Shown piece after piece: positions 62,101-64,000 of a stretch of 64,000 nucleotides of DNA. The stretch is taken from positions 41,176,525 through 41,240,524 of the forward strand of contig OZ038390.1 of NCBI GenBank assembly GCA_964036045.1. Reading direction: 5' to 3'. This DNA is from Eutreptiella sp. 'Long Island Sound 2002' (taxonomy: Eukaryota > Euglenozoa > Euglenophyceae > Eutreptiales > Eutreptiaceae). The notes beneath the pieces were generated by a model. It saw only the letters and a program-made list of their open reading frames with translations, was not told where the DNA came from and ran no database searches. How positions within the stretch are numbered: position 1 is the first letter of the stretch; the number at the start of each line of letters is the position of its first letter. Made by a program: the position numbers and the translations under genes.

Positions 62101-63210
62101 TTGTTGTGGGCTGTGCACATTATTTCAATTCGCAGTGCATTGCTCCCGGGGACACGTGTTAGACCGGCCAGGGCTCCTGCACAAACAATTTCTGACTCAC
62201 ATGCCTGTGCACAGACATGCCCCCAGGAATTTGAGCGTCTTTTGATGCAGGCTCAGAATAGCGATCGGGTGGCACATACAACACTTGAAGGGCCAAAAAT
62301 ATCACGGCGAGTTGTTTTGAGGGTTGTGGAGACAGCATAATTGCACACCGACACAGTAACAAAGATAACAAAGATCATACTCCAGAGCAGACAAACACTC
62401 TCGCACTTTGAACATCATTCCGCCACCTCGTCACCGCACGATTTCCAAGTAAAGATGCCCTGTCCACTTCTCATAGCCAAATATTTCACGTCCACTACAC
62501 ACTCCGTGACGATATACCAGAGCCCACAGACACCCACAGACGTACACACACACAGCCCACAGACACAACACCAACACACAACACAGCACACACCACAAAC
62601 ACCCCCCCCCAGGAAAAAGAAAAAGCCCACACAGCCCCAGACGGCCCGTCCATTTCCACCAGTCAAGCCCTTTGGGCGGTAAGAGGAGGTGTTCATCAGT
62701 TTACGCTTTTTCTGGCCGCCATCAGACTGAGGTATTGCTTCACGGAGAAAATGATATTTCCTTCAGGAAAATATTTTTGCAACGCCTTTTTTGGTACACA
62801 GACCTTTGGAAGCCAGACCCCCTTCCCCAGCTCCTGCTAAGTCTTCCCTGTTGGGGGGGCTACACGCCTACTCCAACATGCATGCCGACCTGTACCCACG
62901 AGGACCATCGCCTATGCCCATGCACATGTCGGGGCTCTTTCCTCATACCCTTGAGCCCAGTTGCCCCCCGCCATTCCTCAGCACCCCAGATCCCATCTTC
63001 AGTGGCGACGCTCTTCTATTGGCTGGCGTGGGCTGGACGGACAGGGAGACCGGCAGAGGTGACCTGACGTACCAATTCTTCTCTTACGACCCCGACAACT
63101 CTGCACGAAGCACAAACCAAAAGGCCATCATGCTGAACCCCACGCCAACACGTGCTCCTGTCATGGCCGCCACCGCCCCGTACCTGGCAGATGTTGGACA
63201 GCCTCAAGAG
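39384..63210 (+). CDS. Giant secreted mucin-like protein with REJ/polycystin modules (partial, eight exons)
   Basis: Exons 39384-47161, 48972-49387, 50742-52862, 53904-54182, 56941-57302, 60322-60760, 61246-61414 and 62982-63210 join with GT-AG borders and matching phase at all seven introns (2, 1, 1, 1, 0, 1, 2), giving about 3931 residues without a stop. The start is a signal peptide ([21 protein letters not shown]). About 3400 residues of Thr/Ser/Pro follow, expected to be heavily O-glycosylated and extended. The last about 500 residues match the REJ domain of polycystin-1 and sea urchin sperm receptors: SLTLEAF...[74 protein letters not shown]. Polycystin-1 family proteins usually continue with a GPS site, PLAT domain and membrane helices, which would lie beyond the window. 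Likely a surface adhesion or sensory receptor. The 3' end is unresolved. Confidence 0.7.
39546..40013 (+). repeat. Three 156-base repeats in the mucin domain
   Basis: Three copies of a 52-residue unit starting [20 protein letters not shown] and ending [10 protein letters not shown]. They differ at a few codons (TTTV to NTM, TPTP to TPMP), so they are recent in-frame duplications. Confidence 0.9.
40796..41400 (+). repeat. Segmental duplication in the mucin domain
   Basis: A block of about 230 bases starting near 40797 (CCATCCTCCACACTTTCTCC) recurs near 41170 at an offset of 372 bases, or 124 codons. Both copies encode [20 protein letters not shown] and then [16 protein letters not shown]. Confidence 0.85.
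48972..49387 (+). CDS. Mucin-REJ gene, exon 2
   Basis: Acceptor CCACGTTCCTCTGCAG, donor AACAG-GTGCGG. Joined in phase 2 it reads [13 protein letters not shown], then [29 protein letters not shown] and [16 protein letters not shown]. It is Thr/Ser-rich but contains more Arg, Ala and Cys and less Pro than exon 1. It ends in phase 1. Confidence 0.65.
50742..52862 (+). CDS. Mucin-REJ gene, exon 3 (Arg-containing mucin and first REJ/PKD strand)
   Basis: Acceptor CTGTCACACAG, phase 1. The first about 190 codons are Ala/Ser/Thr-rich, followed by [17 protein letters not shown] and then a long TATRTRSAT-type part in which Arg recurs every few residues. Near the end the composition changes abruptly: [19 protein letters not shown], then [15 protein letters not shown] and [13 protein letters not shown] followed by Y-x-x-x-C is the start of a PKD/REJ module. 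The donor ACAG-GTCTGC leaves phase 1. Confidence 0.7.
53904..54182 (+). CDS. Mucin-REJ gene, exon 4 (REJ)
   Basis: Acceptor GCTCCTGCAG, donor GAAG-GTGCAG, phase 1 on both sides (279 bases). It encodes [15 protein letters not shown], a helical part ([15 protein letters not shown]), then [19 protein letters not shown] and [17 protein letters not shown]-x-V-x-x-x-D-L-P-x-G-x-x-x-F is a typical REJ strand-turn-strand. Confidence 0.65.
56457..56546. repeat. CCACCAA/CCGCCAA simple-sequence tract
   Basis: About 90 bases of irregular tandem ACCGCCACCAA units within intron 4 of the mucin-REJ gene. Confidence 0.8.
56941..57302 (+). CDS. Mucin-REJ gene, exon 5 (REJ)
   Basis: Acceptor TTTGCCTTTTGCGGCCAG, phase 1; donor CCCAG-GTGTGA, phase 0. 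It reads [70 protein letters not shown] and ends ALQLRAQ. This is the most recognisable REJ segment: a tryptophan next to a cysteine, L-x-L-P-x-x-x-L-x-x-G-x-x-Y, and the closing P-x-x-V-x-I-x-G-G. Confidence 0.75.
57303..60321 (+). other. Intron 5 of the mucin-REJ gene
   Basis: A 3019-base intron without a supported gene. From 57880 to 58560 the plus strand is strongly purine-rich (GGGAGAGGGGAGCAACA type), and a G run lies at 59163-59171. The open frames of up to 251 codons in it reflect that bias, not coding. Confidence 0.5.
60322..60760 (+). CDS. Mucin-REJ gene, exon 6 (REJ)
   Basis: Acceptor CCACCTCTTCAG, phase 0, so that LQLRAQ continues as [18 protein letters not shown], the L-x-L-x-A...Y-x-W-x-C strand pair of REJ. 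Further on are [56 protein letters not shown] and STIVAPSG. The donor CATCAG-GTATTT leaves phase 1. Confidence 0.7.
60810..60837. repeat. (AAC)n trinucleotide repeat
   Basis: About nine AAC units just inside intron 6 of the mucin-REJ gene. Unspliced reading would give polyasparagine. Confidence 0.9.
61246..61414 (+). CDS. Mucin-REJ gene, exon 7 (REJ)
   Basis: Acceptor GATGTATTCCAG after a CTG-rich tract; phase 1 entry gives [19 protein letters not shown]. The end [20 protein letters not shown] matches the REJ signature in which a beta strand leads to V-N-x-P-P-x-G-G. The donor CAAG-GTCTGA is in phase 2. Confidence 0.7.
62982..63210 (+). CDS. Mucin-REJ gene, exon 8 (REJ, end uncertain)
   Basis: Acceptor GCCATTCCTCAG restores phase and gives [19 protein letters not shown], then [18 protein letters not shown]-x-x-x-F/L-x-x-x-G-W-T-D followed by L-x-Y-x-F is diagnostic of REJ. 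The 3' border at 63210 (AAGAG-GTGGCA) is one of several possible donors; the frame stays open to 63393. Confidence 0.65.
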
Positions 63211-64000
63211 GTGGCAGCTTGTGTTCCTGTGTCCCGCGTGTTGAGGTTTATCAGAGCCGGACAAAGGCACATCTTACACGCGATTGGCAAGGGCTCAGAG
63301 GCCACAGATCTGGAGGAGTCGGCTGGACTCTTGAACGCATGGTCTATGGAAACGGGATACGCATCACGGAAAGCGGGTGGGACTTGTCGGTAATTCGGGA
63401 CATGGAGTGGCATTTTGGTGTCATGTAACGCTGGTTGTCTGTGATCATCCACGACGAAGGAGTTGGCACGCAACAAATGTCAGTCCTCTTGCTGGGATTG
63501 TCCGGTCCAGCACAAGGTAGCGCTCCATCCACCAACAGCATTCGGGGCAAATGACAGGCCACCAAAAGATCTCACAAACGAGGTGCATTGTGTCCAAAAG
63601 TTTGTCGCATTTTTGGTGTACTTCAAAACACTCACTCAACGCTTTGCCAGTCTGCAGGCTGGAAAATGCTGAGCAACATCATTGCCGGCTTTCAGGCAAA
63701 GCCCTCCTCAGCCGGATGTGGTTGTCGGCAGAAGGAGATCTCAAAGGTTTCCAAGAATTAAAGCAGGAATTGAAGCAAGCTGCATCCTGATCCCCTGACC
63801 TGATTCGGGAGCAGTCATGTGCAGATGGCTATAAATCGATGGGAATGGGATTAAAGTGGGTGTAGACCCATCCCGTTCATCCCCATGTCCGGATGCGCTT
63901 CAAGCCTTCTTCACTCAATTTACACCGTTTGCTAATGTTGCGTGAATTGCATTAGCACCATTTTTCAACCTGGTGTGGGCTGCGGTCCAGAGGGCTCTTG
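63211..64000. other. End of window, probably intron or next exons of the mucin-REJ gene
   Basis: No further REJ signature was seen. The frame to 63393 (VSRVLRFIRAGQRHILHAIG) is open but unlike REJ. The remainder has only short frames. Confidence 0.35.

Overview
The window looks like nuclear DNA of a unicellular eukaryote, probably an alga or another protist. Coding sequence is broken by GT-AG introns from about 130 bases to about 4.5 kb, with no bacterial operons and no ribosomal or confident tRNA genes. GC-rich gene stretches alternate with less GC-rich repeat-filled DNA. CA/TG microsatellites and long G or C runs are everywhere. I cannot name the species from the sequence alone. All splice models below were made by eye, by matching acceptor and donor sites with reading-frame phase.

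Three multi-exon plus-strand genes are well supported. (1) Positions 10338-18873: an F-box protein whose six exons join into one 507-codon frame ending in beta-propeller-like repeats. Its 4.46-kb third intron holds a decayed UPF1-like helicase. (2) Positions 26014-31271: a two-exon, about 1568-residue disordered protein with a C2 domain and an Arg-Ser-rich C-terminus made of five 24-residue repeats. (3) Positions 39384 to at least 63210: a giant secreted or surface protein. It has a signal peptide, about 3.4 thousand residues of Thr/Ser/Pro mucin-like sequence, and then polycystin/REJ-type modules. Eight exons stay in frame and the gene appears to run on past the window.

Layout: 1-5.9 kb is mostly non-coding with a few possible exons. 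The interval 6-9 kb holds mobile elements. The F-box gene fills 10.3-18.9 kb, followed by repeats and mobile elements to 26 kb. The C2 gene occupies 26-31.3 kb. The next 8 kb hold a partial unknown gene near 33 kb, mobile elements and a decayed minus-strand coding region. The mucin-REJ gene fills 39.4-63.2 kb.

Two dispersed repeat families stand out. Family A (three copies) is bounded by C-run/G-run inverted ends next to TA, carries internal direct repeats, and in one copy encodes an acidic Asp/Ser-rich protein. Family B (three copies) has GCGCAGTGC-type motifs at both ends, and one copy encodes a small SH3-like ORF. The three main genes have no obvious shared pathway. F-box proteins act in ubiquitin ligases, C2 proteins at membranes, and mucin-REJ proteins at the cell surface.
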